Of a DNA stretch of 64,000 nucleotides, positions 54,962 through 63,907 are shown piece after piece. Each line of letters opens with the position of its first letter. Positions within the stretch are counted from its first letter, which is position 1. Under the pieces are notes generated by a model. The model saw nothing but the letters and a program-made list of their open reading frames with translations, was not told where the DNA came from and searched no databases. This stretch comes from UBA4416 sp038327195 (GTDB lineage: Bacteria > Bacteroidota > Bacteroidia > B-17B0 > Aurantibacillaceae): the NCBI GenBank assembly GCA_038327195.1, contig JBBQKU010000009.1:58470-122469 (forward strand), in the 5' to 3' direction. The position numbers and the translations under genes were made by a program.

Positions 54962-55672
54962 ATGAAAAAGAAAATATTAATTGTATTAACCTCTCATAGC
55001 GCATTGGGAGACACTGGAGAAAAAACAGGTTTTTGGGTTGAGGAATTTGCTTCGCCTTACTATGTATTAGTAGATGCAGGTGCTGAAATAACAATTGCGT
55101 CTCCAGCAGGTGGACAACCTCCAGTTGATCCCAAAAGTGAAGAAGTTGATGCTCAAACGCCTTCAACACAAAGATTTTATAAGGATAGCGATGCAGTTTA
55201 TAAAGTAGCTAATACATTAAAATTAATTGATGTTAATGCTAATGATTATGATGCCGTTTTTTATCCAGGTGGCCATGGGCCATTATGGGACTTGGCAAAC
55301 GATAAAATTTCAATAAAATTAATTGAAGATTTTTATAACACTCAGAAACCAATCTCATTTGTATGTCATGCGCCATCTGCTTTACTTAAAGTAAAAGCAG
55401 AAAATGGTGAACCACTTTTAAAAGGAAAAAAAGTGACTAGCTTTTCTGATAGTGAAGAAGAAGTTGTTGGATTAACCAAAGTAGTTCCATTTTTATTGGA
55501 AAATGAATTAAAAAAATTAGGGGCTCATTACAGCAAAGGAGAAAACTGGAGTTCATACACACAACAAGATGGCTTATTAATTACAGGTCAAAATCCGGCA
55601 TCATCTGAAGCAGTTGCTAAACTACTTTTGAAAGTACTTACTGGTGAAAAAGAAACTCAACATTCCAAATAA
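54962..55672 (+). CDS. DJ-1/PfpI superfamily protein (Hsp31-like)
   Basis: The 236-residue protein has the class I amidotransferase-like fold: GEKTGFWVEEFASPYYVL with the conserved Glu, GGHGPLWDL, and the nucleophile elbow C135 in SFVCHAPSAL. These proteins act as chaperones, glyoxalases or deglycases in carbonyl stress; which applies here cannot be told. Its neighbours (alcohol dehydrogenase, cupin, DoxX) fit a redox or electrophile stress cluster. Confidence 0.85.
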   Translation: MKKKILIVLTSHSALGDTGEKTGFWVEEFASPYYVLVDAGAEITIASPAGGQPPVDPKSEEVDAQTPSTQRFYKDSDAVYKVANTLKLIDVNANDYDAVFYPGGHGPLWDLANDKISIKLIEDFYNTQKPISFVCHAPSALLKVKAENGEPLLKGKKVTSFSDSEEEVVGLTKVVPFLLENELKKLGAHYSKGENWSSYTQQDGLLITGQNPASSEAVAKLLLKVLTGEKETQHSK

Positions 55673-55680
55673 TTATAAAC

Positions 55681-56076
55681 ATGAAAGGATTTAAAGAAAA
55701 TATCGAGCAACTTACTTTAGAGAATGATAGTTTTCGTAAAGTGCTATATACTGCTCCACATTTACAATTAGTATTGATGAGCATAAGTGTTGGCGAAGAT
55801 ATTGGCACGGAAACACACCTAGAAAATGATCAATTTTTTCGTATTGAAAGTGGAGAAGGAAAATGTAAAATTGACAATAACGATTATTACATTTCAGAAG
55901 GTGATGCAATTGTTGTTCCAGCAGGAGCCAAACATAATATAATAAACACGGGCAGCATCGCATTAAAACTATATACGATATATGGCCCGCCCAATCACCA
56001 AGATAAAACATTAAGGTTAACAAAAATAGATGCTGAAAGTAATCCCGAAAAATTTGATGGATGGATATCCGAGTAA
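55681..56076 (+). CDS. Cupin domain protein
   Basis: The 131-residue protein is a single cupin barrel. It shows GTETHLENDQFFRIESGEG (first metal motif with His and Glu) and GDAIVVPAGAKHNIINTG (second motif with His). It may bind a metal, but its reaction is unknown. The start lies 8 bases after the DJ-1-like gene, so the two are likely cotranscribed. Confidence 0.85.
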   Translation: MKGFKENIEQLTLENDSFRKVLYTAPHLQLVLMSISVGEDIGTETHLENDQFFRIESGEGKCKIDNNDYYISEGDAIVVPAGAKHNIINTGSIALKLYTIYGPPNHQDKTLRLTKIDAESNPEKFDGWISE

Positions 56077-56099
56077 AAAAAGATACGGAAGATCTTTAG

Positions 56100-56353
56100 C
56101 ACCTCGAATTTCTAGCGATTAACTCAAAAGAAATTATTGAGAAACAAGTTGATTTGCATCGACAGCAACACTTTTATGTAGGAACCATAATTGGAAATTC
56201 TGAAGAATTGGATAAATAACTCGATCTAAATAAAAAAGGACTTAAAAGCACAGCCATAGTGGCATTAGGTTATAGAGATGTTGATAAAGATTGGTTAGTA
56301 AAATTGAAAAAATACATAAACCATTGAGTAAATTTGTAACTGAAATTAAATAA
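56100..56353 (+). pseudogene. Nitroreductase (NfsB-like) remnant
   Basis: The stretch reads EELDK, an in-frame TAA at 56217-56219, then LDLNKKGLKSTAIVALGYRDVDKDWLVKLKK. In another frame after an A tract near 56306-56312 it continues IHKPLSKFVTEIK and a stop at 56351-56353. That is the C-terminus of NfsB-type flavin nitroreductases (ALGYRD-x2-D-WL). One nonsense change and one frameshift mark decay. The part before 56200 (QVDLHRQQHFYVGTIIG) is not assigned. The old stop overlaps the DoxX ATG as TAATG. Confidence 0.75.
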
Positions 56354-56766
56354 TGAGAACCACAAAAATTCAAACAATAGTTCGCGTGATGCTGGGATTT
56401 TTTCTTGTTTTTGCAGGAGTAGGTCATCTAAGTTTTATGCGAAACGAGTTTTTGGCACAAGTGCCAAATTGGCTACCTATGAAGCCAGATACAGTGGTGC
56501 TGATATCAGGCGTAGTAGAAATTATTTTAGGCGGATTATTGCTTTTTATTTCAAAACAACAAACTACTATAGGTTGGATTGTTGCCATTTTTTTAGTTGT
56601 AGTATTTCCTGGTAACATTGCGCAATTGGTAAATCATAATTATGCATTTGGCTTAAATTCAGATTTGCTTCTTTGGTTAAGGCTGCCATTTCAACCTCTA
56701 CTAATTGGATTGGTTTTATGGAGCACAGGTGCTTGGGAAGAATGGAAAAAAAATAAAACAAAATAA
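56353..56766 (+). CDS. DoxX-like membrane protein
   Basis: The 137-residue protein has four predicted membrane helices (about 7-27, 47-67, 72-92, 108-128). It shows the DoxX pattern MLGFFLVFAGVGHLSFMR and SGVVEIILGGLLLF, with ending LLIGLVLWSTGAW. DoxX proteins are small membrane proteins often found with redox and thiol-stress genes. The start codon is coupled to the stop of the decayed nitroreductase. Confidence 0.82.
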   Translation: MRTTKIQTIVRVMLGFFLVFAGVGHLSFMRNEFLAQVPNWLPMKPDTVVLISGVVEIILGGLLLFISKQQTTIGWIVAIFLVVVFPGNIAQLVNHNYAFGLNSDLLLWLRLPFQPLLIGLVLWSTGAWEEWKKNKTK

Positions 56767-56837
56767 ATAACTAACTTTATTTTTATTTTATAATGATAGT
56801 AGCGTAAAGTTTAATACAAATTTCAAATAATATAATA

Positions 56838-57446
56838 ATGAAGTTAATTTTAATTATAATTGCAATTTTAACTGCGGTACTATTTATTTCTCAACTCTTT
56901 TTTATAATGGCAAATACAGAAACACAACCGTATCAAATTATTAAAACAGAAAAAGATTTTGAAATACGAAAATATCCATCGGCTACAATGGCTACCGTTT
57001 CAATGAACGTAAAAAATTACAAAGAATTATCCTCTACAGGATTTAGAAAGTTAGCTTCATTTATTTTTGGAGGGAACAATGCTAATAAAAGTATTGCTAT
57101 GACAACCCCTGTGCACATGGACATAAATGATTCGCTTTCATCAATGAGTTTTGTGATGCCTTCAAACTATAACAAAGAAAATTTACCGAAACCAAATGAT
57201 TCAACCATAACCATTAAAACCAGTGCTGAGGAATATGTTGCAGTCATTCGCTTTGGTGGCTATGCAAACGATGAAGAAATTAAAACACAAGCTTCGAAGT
57301 TAGAAATAGCACTAAAGGCAAATGAAATTAAATATTACGGCAACTTTCGTTTTTTGGGTTACAATGCTCCTTATCAATTTTTAGGTAGAAAAAATGAAAT
57401 AATTGTGAGTGTCATTTGGAACGAAAAAGACAATAGTAATGATTAA
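56838..57446 (+). CDS. SOUL family haem-binding-like protein
   Basis: After an N-terminal membrane or signal segment (about 1-24) the protein shows the SOUL pattern: YQIIKTEKDFEIRKYPSATMATVSM, GFRKLASFIFGGN, IAMTTPVHMD, MSFVMPS and a C-terminal GYNAPYQFLGRKNEIIV. SOUL proteins bind haem in some species. At 202 residues it is of normal length, and it may be membrane-anchored. It overlaps the start of the WD40 gene. Confidence 0.88.
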   Translation: MKLILIIIAILTAVLFISQLFFIMANTETQPYQIIKTEKDFEIRKYPSATMATVSMNVKNYKELSSTGFRKLASFIFGGNNANKSIAMTTPVHMDINDSLSSMSFVMPSNYNKENLPKPNDSTITIKTSAEEYVAVIRFGGYANDEEIKTQASKLEIALKANEIKYYGNFRFLGYNAPYQFLGRKNEIIVSVIWNEKDNSND

Positions 57447-58329
57447 CATTGTAAAAATAAATGAGCTTAATGGACACACTGCAGCAATTTATGCCTTATG
57501 TGTTGATGATAAAAATTTTATTTATTCTGGAGGGGTTGATAAACAAGTTATTTGTTGGGATACAGAAAATATAGAGAATTCGAAAATAATCACAAAATCA
57601 TCAGAAGCCATTTATAGTTTATTTCATTATACTGAAAATAATTTTTTATTTATAGGCACATCAACTGGAAAAATACATGTTATCGATTTAAATCAGAAAA
57701 AAGAAATAAAGCTTTTAAAAAATCATACGGACAAAATATTCGATTTTAAATTATATGGTTCATATTTAATTGCTGTGAGCGCAGATGGTAGTATTTCGTT
57801 CACAAATTTAAATAATTTAAAAACAGAGCAAATACTAACTATTTCTAACGTACGAATTCGCTCAATAGATATTAAAGATCATATTGCGGCTATTGCGTGT
57901 GGTAATTCCAATATTGTAATTCTTGATTTACAAAGTAAAACAATTATTAACTCATTTGTCGCTCATAACAAATCATGTAATGTGGTTAAGTTTCACCCCA
58001 ATAAAAATATATTATTGAGTGGAGGATGGGATGCTCATTTAAAATTATGGGATGAAAATTACGAGCTTAAAAAATCTATTATTGCTCATAATTTCGCCAT
58101 ATATTCTATCGTATTTTCACCTGATAAAAAGTTGTTCGCAACTGCAAGCAGAGATAAAACTATAAAAATTTGGGATGCAATGAGTCCAGAAACACCTAAA
58201 AGCATTACATTTGAAAATTTAGAAGGGCATCAATATTCCGTAAATAGATTAATTTGGAATGAAAAAAATAATAATTTAATATCTGCCAGCGACGACAAAA
58301 AAATAATGATTTGGTCTATTGAAAATTAA
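57439..58329 (+). CDS. WD40 repeat protein
   Basis: The protein (about 296 residues from the ATG at 57439; an earlier ATG at 57409 is possible) consists of about seven WD40 units such as GHTAAIYALCV, GGVDKQVICWD, GGWDAHLKLWD and TASRDKTIKIWDA. It forms a single beta-propeller with no signal peptide, so it is probably a cytoplasmic scaffold. The start at 57439 overlaps the SOUL gene by 8 bases. A weak terminator (58441-58468) follows. Confidence 0.85.
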   Translation: MINIVKINELNGHTAAIYALCVDDKNFIYSGGVDKQVICWDTENIENSKIITKSSEAIYSLFHYTENNFLFIGTSTGKIHVIDLNQKKEIKLLKNHTDKIFDFKLYGSYLIAVSADGSISFTNLNNLKTEQILTISNVRIRSIDIKDHIAAIACGNSNIVILDLQSKTIINSFVAHNKSCNVVKFHPNKNILLSGGWDAHLKLWDENYELKKSIIAHNFAIYSIVFSPDKKLFATASRDKTIKIWDAMSPETPKSITFENLEGHQYSVNRLIWNEKNNNLISASDDKKIMIWSIEN

Positions 58330-58440
58330 TTAAATTAATTATAACTCAAAATATCGCTTTTTTATTGACAATACTGAAAAAAAATTCAAAATAAATTATT
58401 TATTAATTGCAATGAATTCACGCAGTAAATTAGTTTAAAG

Positions 58441-58468
58441 AAAAGCCCCCCAATATTGAGTGGCTTTT
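58441..58468 (+). terminator. Weak hairpin terminator after the WD40 gene
   Basis: AAAAGCC (58441-58447) and GGCTTTT (58462-58468) form a 7-bp stem around a 14-base loop that contains CAATATTG. Confidence 0.5.
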
Positions 58469-58557
58469 CAGATTAAACTTTAATGCATTTAATGTAAATT
58501 ATAAATAATTTCTAAATACAATATTAAAACATCTAACATTGCTTAAGGATGTTATAA

Positions 58558-59007
58558 TTAGTTTGGTTTAACTGCTTGTTCTTCCTTTTTCTTTTGCTCT
58601 TTTAATTCTTTCTTTTTAATCTCTTCTTTTTTGTGTTCTAATTTTTTTTCAGCTTCCTTTTTATCTGCCTCTCTATCTTGAACTTTTTCATTTGCTTTTC
58701 TTACATCTTCTGACTTATCATCCGTTCTGTTTTGTGATCTGCGAAGTTCATCAGATTTATCATCTGTTTTACTTTGAGATTTTCTTAATTTCTGTTCTTT
58801 TTCATTAGCATTTTCTTGAGCTTTTTTCACATCTTCTTCTTTATTAGCAACCTTTTTTTCTTGCTTTTCAATTTCGTGCGCTCGTTTTTCTGTTTTTTTA
58901 TCTTCTGCTAATTTTGTTTTAACTGAATCGCTCACTTCCTGAGAAAACCCAGATAATGATGTTGCGAAAATAATGAGAGACATTGATACTATTTTGGTTG
59001 GTTTCAT
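58558..59007 (-). CDS. Secreted Lys/Glu-rich coiled-coil protein
   Basis: The 149-residue protein has a signal peptide (about 1-22, ending GFSQ). The rest is nearly all charged and helix-forming, with Lys, Glu, Asp, Arg and Gln. A 14-residue repeat is visible: SQSKTDDKSDELRR followed by SQNRTDDKSEDVRK. No catalytic motif is present. It is probably a periplasmic coiled-coil or linker protein; the family is not recognised. Confidence 0.65.
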   Translation of the reverse strand: MKPTKIVSMSLIIFATSLSGFSQEVSDSVKTKLAEDKKTEKRAHEIEKQEKKVANKEEDVKKAQENANEKEQKLRKSQSKTDDKSDELRRSQNRTDDKSEDVRKANEKVQDREADKKEAEKKLEHKKEEIKKKELKEQKKKEEQAVKPN

Positions 59008-59218
59008 ATTTAATGGATTTAAATCTCGAGTTAATTCTCGCTATTATTTGTCAAATTTGATCATTATACAACCAATGATCTTACACAATAAATAATAAAT
59101 ATTACATATCTATTGGTTTTGAATATCAATCTGTGAAAATTGTAAGTTTTTTATAAAGGTCTTATACTTTATTTGTAGCCTAAAACACTATCTTTCTGCA
59201 ATATAGAAATTGCAAAAA

Positions 59219-60073
59219 ATGATGAATCCAAAAGGAAAATTAATAATTATTGGTGGGCATGAAGACAAATCAATAAGTGGAGAAAGTTTAACGGTGATTA
59301 AAAGAAATGGGTCTAAACCACATCCTCATTTCGAAATTTTGGCATCTTTAATATCAAAAGTTCCAAGAGAGCATCACATTATTGAAATTATTGCCTCAGC
59401 ATCCGCTATTCCTAAACAAATGGAAGAAATGTATAGTTCTGCTTATAAAGCAGCTGGATTTACAAAAGTAGGATTTATAAGAATTGAAAATAAAGTAGAC
59501 ACATCGAATGATTTATTTATTAAGCGCATAAAATATGCACATGCAGTATTTTTTACTGGTGGCGATCAAACCAAACTAACAGATATTTTGAACAACACAT
59601 TGATTTTAGATGTTATTAAAAAGAAATATATAATAGACGAACATTTTATTGTAGCGGGAACTAGTGCAGGCGCAATGGCTATTCCGGAAACAATTATTAC
59701 AGGAGGAATCATTAGAGAAGCACTTATGAAAGATGATATTAAAATTAGCCAAGGTTTAAATTTAATAGCTAATATCATCGTTGATACGCATTTTATTAAA
59801 CGTGGTCGATTTGCAAGATTGGCCCATGCAGTCGCATTAAATCAAAACCTTTTAGGAATTGGATTAGGTGAAGACACCGCGTTAACTATTTCGAAAGGAA
59901 ATGAAGCTAGTTGTTCAGGTTCTGGAATGATTATTATCATTGATGGTAATAATATAAAACAAACTAATGTCAATTTGGTTGATGATGAAACACCTATAGT
60001 TATTGAAGATTTGAAAGTTCATATTTTAGCTGAAGGAAGTACTTTTTTAATCAAAGAAAGAAAATTTTTATAA
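59219..60073 (+). CDS. Cyanophycinase-like peptidase (S51 family)
   Basis: The fold shows KLIIIGGHEDK at the start, FFTGGDQTKLTDI and the nucleophile motif GTSAGAM with the catalytic Ser, then DTHFIKRGRFARL. This is the S51/cyanophycinase pattern; such enzymes cut beta-linked Asp-Arg polymers or related isopeptides. The longest frame begins with TTG at 59210; ATG at 59219 (or 59222) is preferred. No cyanophycin synthetase gene is nearby. The gene overlaps the converging membrane protein gene by 6 bases. Confidence 0.85.
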   Translation: MMNPKGKLIIIGGHEDKSISGESLTVIKRNGSKPHPHFEILASLISKVPREHHIIEIIASASAIPKQMEEMYSSAYKAAGFTKVGFIRIENKVDTSNDLFIKRIKYAHAVFFTGGDQTKLTDILNNTLILDVIKKKYIIDEHFIVAGTSAGAMAIPETIITGGIIREALMKDDIKISQGLNLIANIIVDTHFIKRGRFARLAHAVALNQNLLGIGLGEDTALTISKGNEASCSGSGMIIIIDGNNIKQTNVNLVDDETPIVIEDLKVHILAEGSTFLIKERKFL

Positions 60074-60529
60074 TTTTTTTATTGAATTTTTGTATTTAGT
60101 GTATTCGTAACTTAGTATAACTAACATATAAAAAGTTATATCACCTGCAATTTTTCCAATTAAAATACCAAGTGTAAAATTTGAAAGAATCATTGGAAAT
60201 AAATACATAAATAATGGACGAAGTAAGAATCCATCTATTATGCCTGCTGGACCAAATTCAATTAAGATGCCGGAAATTATTTTCACATAATTGCGAATAG
60301 AATTTTTTTTATTTTTTAAACCAGTTTTTTTATGTAATGTATAAATATTTTGAAAAAAAACAGTTGAATAAAAACCAACAGCTTCTCCTAATGAGCCAAC
60401 ATAAGCAATCAACACATGATTGCTGTAAAAATAATGCGCTATACTTGCTGCAAAAATAGCCATAACTGTTCCCGAAATCTCTGCGGGTAAATATCTTTTT
60501 AGCCATTCTTTACTTTTTACTTTAAGCAT
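60068..60529 (-). CDS. Polytopic membrane protein of unknown function
   Basis: The 153-residue protein has about four membrane segments, at roughly 14-34, 40-60, 82-102 and 108-140. It includes SLGEAVGFYSTVFFQNIY and EFGPAGIIDGFLLRPLFM, the latter with conserved-looking Gly and Pro in the membrane. I do not recognise the family. It converges on the cyanophycinase-like gene and is divergent from the decarboxylase gene. Confidence 0.65.
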   Translation of the reverse strand: MLKVKSKEWLKRYLPAEISGTVMAIFAASIAHYFYSNHVLIAYVGSLGEAVGFYSTVFFQNIYTLHKKTGLKNKKNSIRNYVKIISGILIEFGPAGIIDGFLLRPLFMYLFPMILSNFTLGILIGKIAGDITFYMLVILSYEYTKYKNSIKKL

Positions 60530-60712
60530 TTTTTTGAGTTTAATCTTTTTTGTACGGATGAAAAAAAGACGTTGTATAAAGGTACTCTTAAAGTTTGTGG
60601 ACTAATGAATTTAATTAACGAACATGTGATATATATAATATATTGGTGCTTAGATGTAATAAGTGTGAAGCTGATATACATACATTTACTGATAAAAATT
60701 TAAATACACGCT

Positions 60713-61984
60713 ATGAAAAAAACTCATTCTGAAAGCGACCTTCTTGAATTAGAAAATGCGTCACAACGATTAAAATCAATGAACCCTGTACTTTTTTCAG
60801 AATCAGAAAAAGTAATTAATTCTTTAATTGAAAAAACAAATAATGACAAGCTATTTGCCGATCTATTACTAGCTTCATTAAAACAAGCAAAAATGATTGC
60901 AGAGGTTCAACTTAAACCTGAATTATTTAAAGCACTAAATTGGCCAGTAGATATTTCTGAATACAAAACTTATTTAATGAGTCTTTCAAAATGGAGACCT
61001 GAAGAAAGTGATGCAGATGTTTGGAAAATTCCTGGCACAACAAGTCACCAAGAAGTTGATGATAGATTAGGTCATTTCCATTGGTTAATTAATCAAGCAG
61101 TTGGTAATAATAAAACTGTCATTATTCAAAACATACCTTGGTTTAGTGGCTGGCTTATTGACTTTGCAAAATGTTGGGGAAGTTTTTTAAATACTACCGA
61201 ATCTTTTAATCAAGAAACACTTAATAGTTTTATAACAAATTCTCCTAAATACAAAGTTGAAGATTCGTTAATTAATGGTTTGCCAAATAACCCAAGTGGT
61301 TGGTTAACATTTAATCAATTTTTTGCACGCGAGCTAAATCCAGGACTTCGACCAATTGTTAAACCGTTTGATAATAAAGTGATGGCAATGCCTGCGGACT
61401 GTAATTTTAGAGCTCAATATACTATTGGAACAGATTCTTCAATACCTGAAATTACAATAAAGCACACGCATAAATTTGCGAATATAGAGCATTTGCTAGA
61501 AGGTAGTAAATACAAAAGTTCTTTTGCGAAAGGAACATTTGTACATTATTATTTAAGCCCATTTTCATATCATCGTTTTCATACGCCTGTTGCTGGAATT
61601 GTAAAAGAATGCTATCCAATTCATGGTCTCGTTTATTTAGATGTTAATATTGCTAAAAATCAATTTAACTCATCCGATAATGCAGAAGATGGTTATCAAT
61701 TCACACAAGCAAGAGGTGTAATAACAATTGACACAACAAATTCTCCTTATGGTAATGTTGGCATTGTTGCTGTTATCCCAATTGGTATGTGTCAGGTTTC
61801 ATCAGTAAACATGATAGCCAAGGTTGAAAGTGATTTATTAAAAGGAGACGAATTTGGTTACTTCTTATTTGGTGGCTCTGATATTATTGTATTGTTTCAA
61901 GAAGGTGTTAATCCGCAAATAGATATGAATGAGACATACCGTTATTATGGAAGTAAAATGGCGAATTGTACGTTATTAAAGTAA
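60713..61984 (+). CDS. Phosphatidylserine decarboxylase-related protein
   Basis: The second half resembles pyruvoyl-dependent phosphatidylserine decarboxylases: FHTPVAGIVKECYPIHG, NSPYGNVGIVAVIPIGMCQV and the self-cleavage site GYFLFGGSDIIVLFQEG, with Ser389 expected to become the pyruvoyl group (LGST in the classic enzyme). The N-terminal part with WPVDISEYKTYL and WLTFNQFFARELNPGLRPI resembles the domain found in PsiD-like decarboxylases. Such proteins may act on amino acids rather than lipids. The length of 423 residues exceeds usual Psd. Substrate open. Confidence 0.8.
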   Translation: MKKTHSESDLLELENASQRLKSMNPVLFSESEKVINSLIEKTNNDKLFADLLLASLKQAKMIAEVQLKPELFKALNWPVDISEYKTYLMSLSKWRPEESDADVWKIPGTTSHQEVDDRLGHFHWLINQAVGNNKTVIIQNIPWFSGWLIDFAKCWGSFLNTTESFNQETLNSFITNSPKYKVEDSLINGLPNNPSGWLTFNQFFARELNPGLRPIVKPFDNKVMAMPADCNFRAQYTIGTDSSIPEITIKHTHKFANIEHLLEGSKYKSSFAKGTFVHYYLSPFSYHRFHTPVAGIVKECYPIHGLVYLDVNIAKNQFNSSDNAEDGYQFTQARGVITIDTTNSPYGNVGIVAVIPIGMCQVSSVNMIAKVESDLLKGDEFGYFLFGGSDIIVLFQEGVNPQIDMNETYRYYGSKMANCTLLK

Positions 61985-61999
61985 TAATTGTCTATTGCA

Positions 62000-62043
62000 A
62001 ATAATAAAGGCTCTTCTTATAAAAAAGAAGAGCCTTTATTATT
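62000..62043 (+). terminator. Terminator after the decarboxylase gene
   Basis: A 19-bp perfect stem, AATAATAAAGGCTCTTCTT (62000-62018) with its complement (62025-62043), has a six-base loop. It lies between converging genes and could serve both. Confidence 0.9.
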
Positions 62044-62062
62044 TAAATATTTTTAAAGAAAA

Positions 62063-62545
62063 TTAGTTAGGATTGGATTTCATATCATTTAAGTCTATTC
62101 CAATTGTATTAACTTGATGATTAATGTCTGTTTTGAAATTTTCCCACTTTACCTTTTCTGCTTCTTTGTATTCGTCCATTTTTTTTATCAAATCCTTATT
62201 TTCAATTTCTAAACTTGTTATTCTTTTTTTAAACTTAGTGCTTGCATTCAAACTACTTTTTAATTCTGCAATCTGTAAGTCATTTAACACTATCTTCTTT
62301 TCAACTTCATTTTTAAATTTTGTCCATTCATCTATTTGTGTTTTTTGAATTATCGGTTTAGACTTTTCTTTTTCGACATTTACGACTTCAATCACCGCTA
62401 AATCGGAATCTTTTTTTACTTTTTCTTGTCTTATGTATTCAAATGCATCATCTGCTTTTTGTTCGTGTGATTCGCAAGAAACTAATATTATACTCGTACA
62501 TAATGGAATAATATATAATAATGGGAGGTATGTTTTTATTTTCAT
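62063..62545 (-). CDS. Lipoprotein with coiled coil
   Basis: The 160-residue protein has a lipoprotein signal (about 1-23, IILVSC). A mostly helical, Lys/Glu-rich mature part follows: EKKIVLNDLQIAELKSSLNAS and KKRITSLEIENKDLIKKMDEYK, with heptad spacing. No enzyme motif is seen. It lies 17 bases from the DUF4239-like gene upstream on the same strand and may be cotranscribed with it. Confidence 0.7.
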   Translation of the reverse strand: MKIKTYLPLLYIIPLCTSIILVSCESHEQKADDAFEYIRQEKVKKDSDLAVIEVVNVEKEKSKPIIQKTQIDEWTKFKNEVEKKIVLNDLQIAELKSSLNASTKFKKRITSLEIENKDLIKKMDEYKEAEKVKWENFKTDINHQVNTIGIDLNDMKSNPN

Positions 62546-62562
62546 AATTTGATTTATTTTAA

Positions 62563-63378
62563 TTATTGATTTGTATGAGGTAATTCTTTAGACCATTGTT
62601 CGAGAATGAATATTTCTTTATAAGATTTTGGTTTAATTCCTTGTGTTCCACTGAAAGGGTGATCCAAGAAAATAATTATAAATAAAAACATTCCAATAAA
62701 TGCACCTAATAATCCATTCAAAAACATGTGTAAGCGAATATGTTCAACATCTAACAGCATAGCGCAAAAAATTGTGATAAATGCTCCTAATATCATTGGC
62801 AGCCACATAGGTGGAGAAATTTCAGTTTCCATCGAAGTAATACGAAGACCTCGGTATGTTGCTAATTCATTTAAATGACTAAACATTTCTGCAACTAATT
62901 GTATTTGATATGAATCTTTCGGATTCAAATGTTCCATTTTATAAAACACTGCATTAAAAGACTCTGGTGTTTTACGACTCAGTTTCATGTGCTCCATATT
63001 TGGAAATTCTTCGTCAACTACATTGAAAACAAAATCAAGATATGTTGCCATTAATTGTTTAGATTCTACAGTGTCAGGATAAAACTTTATATCACGATAT
63101 AAACCCATCGCTGAACTACCTTCTTTACTAACATTTCCACGTGTTTCATTACATTGATCCCAAACCACTAATACAATGAAACTTAATAATAAGGCATAAA
63201 AACTAGCAATTGATAAAAAAAGAAATCCCGTCACTTCATTATGCGATCTTAGAATTTTAACTTTAATATATTTTCGGAAAAGAAAAGTTGTTAATATTCC
63301 AAATAATGCGCCAACAGAAACAATTATTGTGAAAAAAATCCAAGGTGCTACTTGAAGCATGTAGTAAGTAATTGCCAT
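62563..63378 (-). CDS. DUF4239-like (bestrophin-like) membrane protein
   Basis: The 271-residue protein has membrane segments at about 12-32, 50-72, 193-213 and 218-240, with a large polar loop between the two pairs. HNEVTGFLFLSIASFYALLLSFIVLVVWDQ and ITIFCAMLLDVEH, followed by FLDHPFSGTQGIKP, fit the DUF4239 pattern, a family of unknown function with a distant bestrophin resemblance. The annotation is by pattern memory only. Confidence 0.72.
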   Translation of the reverse strand: MAITYYMLQVAPWIFFTIIVSVGALFGILTTFLFRKYIKVKILRSHNEVTGFLFLSIASFYALLLSFIVLVVWDQCNETRGNVSKEGSSAMGLYRDIKFYPDTVESKQLMATYLDFVFNVVDEEFPNMEHMKLSRKTPESFNAVFYKMEHLNPKDSYQIQLVAEMFSHLNELATYRGLRITSMETEISPPMWLPMILGAFITIFCAMLLDVEHIRLHMFLNGLLGAFIGMFLFIIIFLDHPFSGTQGIKPKSYKEIFILEQWSKELPHTNQ

Positions 63379-63399
63379 GAGCAGTTTGTTGTAATAAGA

Positions 63400-63630
63400 T
63401 TATAATTGACGGTGTTGAATGATGTAATCGTTTAATAATGTTTCTAAGGAATCATGATATTCCTTTAGCGTTTTTATTGTAATTTCCGGATTCTGCTCGT
63501 CAGGAATAGTTACTGGCATTTCATTCAAAAACTTTATTAATTCAGGGTATCGCTCTTGTATCAATATAGTAGTTGATAAAATTTTTGAGTTAATAGCCTT
63601 AATAGTTTGTTGATGAATTTTATTTTTCAT
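63400..63630 (-). CDS. Small soluble protein of unknown function
   Basis: The 76-residue product has no signal or membrane segment. It is mostly helical with a short PVTIPDEQNPEIT insert and ends ETLLNDYIIQHRQL. It starts with ATG and lies 21 bases upstream of the DUF4239-like gene on the same strand, with similar base composition, so it is likely a real gene in that operon. The family is not recognised. Confidence 0.6.
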   Translation of the reverse strand: MKNKIHQQTIKAINSKILSTTILIQERYPELIKFLNEMPVTIPDEQNPEITIKTLKEYHDSLETLLNDYIIQHRQL

Positions 63631-63907
63631 TTTTAATTATATTTTAATTAATTCTACTTCACAATTAATAGCAATTTCCTAACTTACTAAAAAACCATTG
63701 CTTCCAATATTGAGTTCCAACTAAGTCTCTAACTTTTTTATTAATTAAACCTTAATTGTAAATACTAATTTCTAATTTTTTTTATTATGATAGAAATAAA
63801 AAACTAATTTATAGGTGTTGTATTTCGGAAATTAATTTAAAATTATCTTATGTATAACCTTAAATTCAGTAGTACTATAAGAAGTATCAGCTTACTATAG
63901 TTATTAG

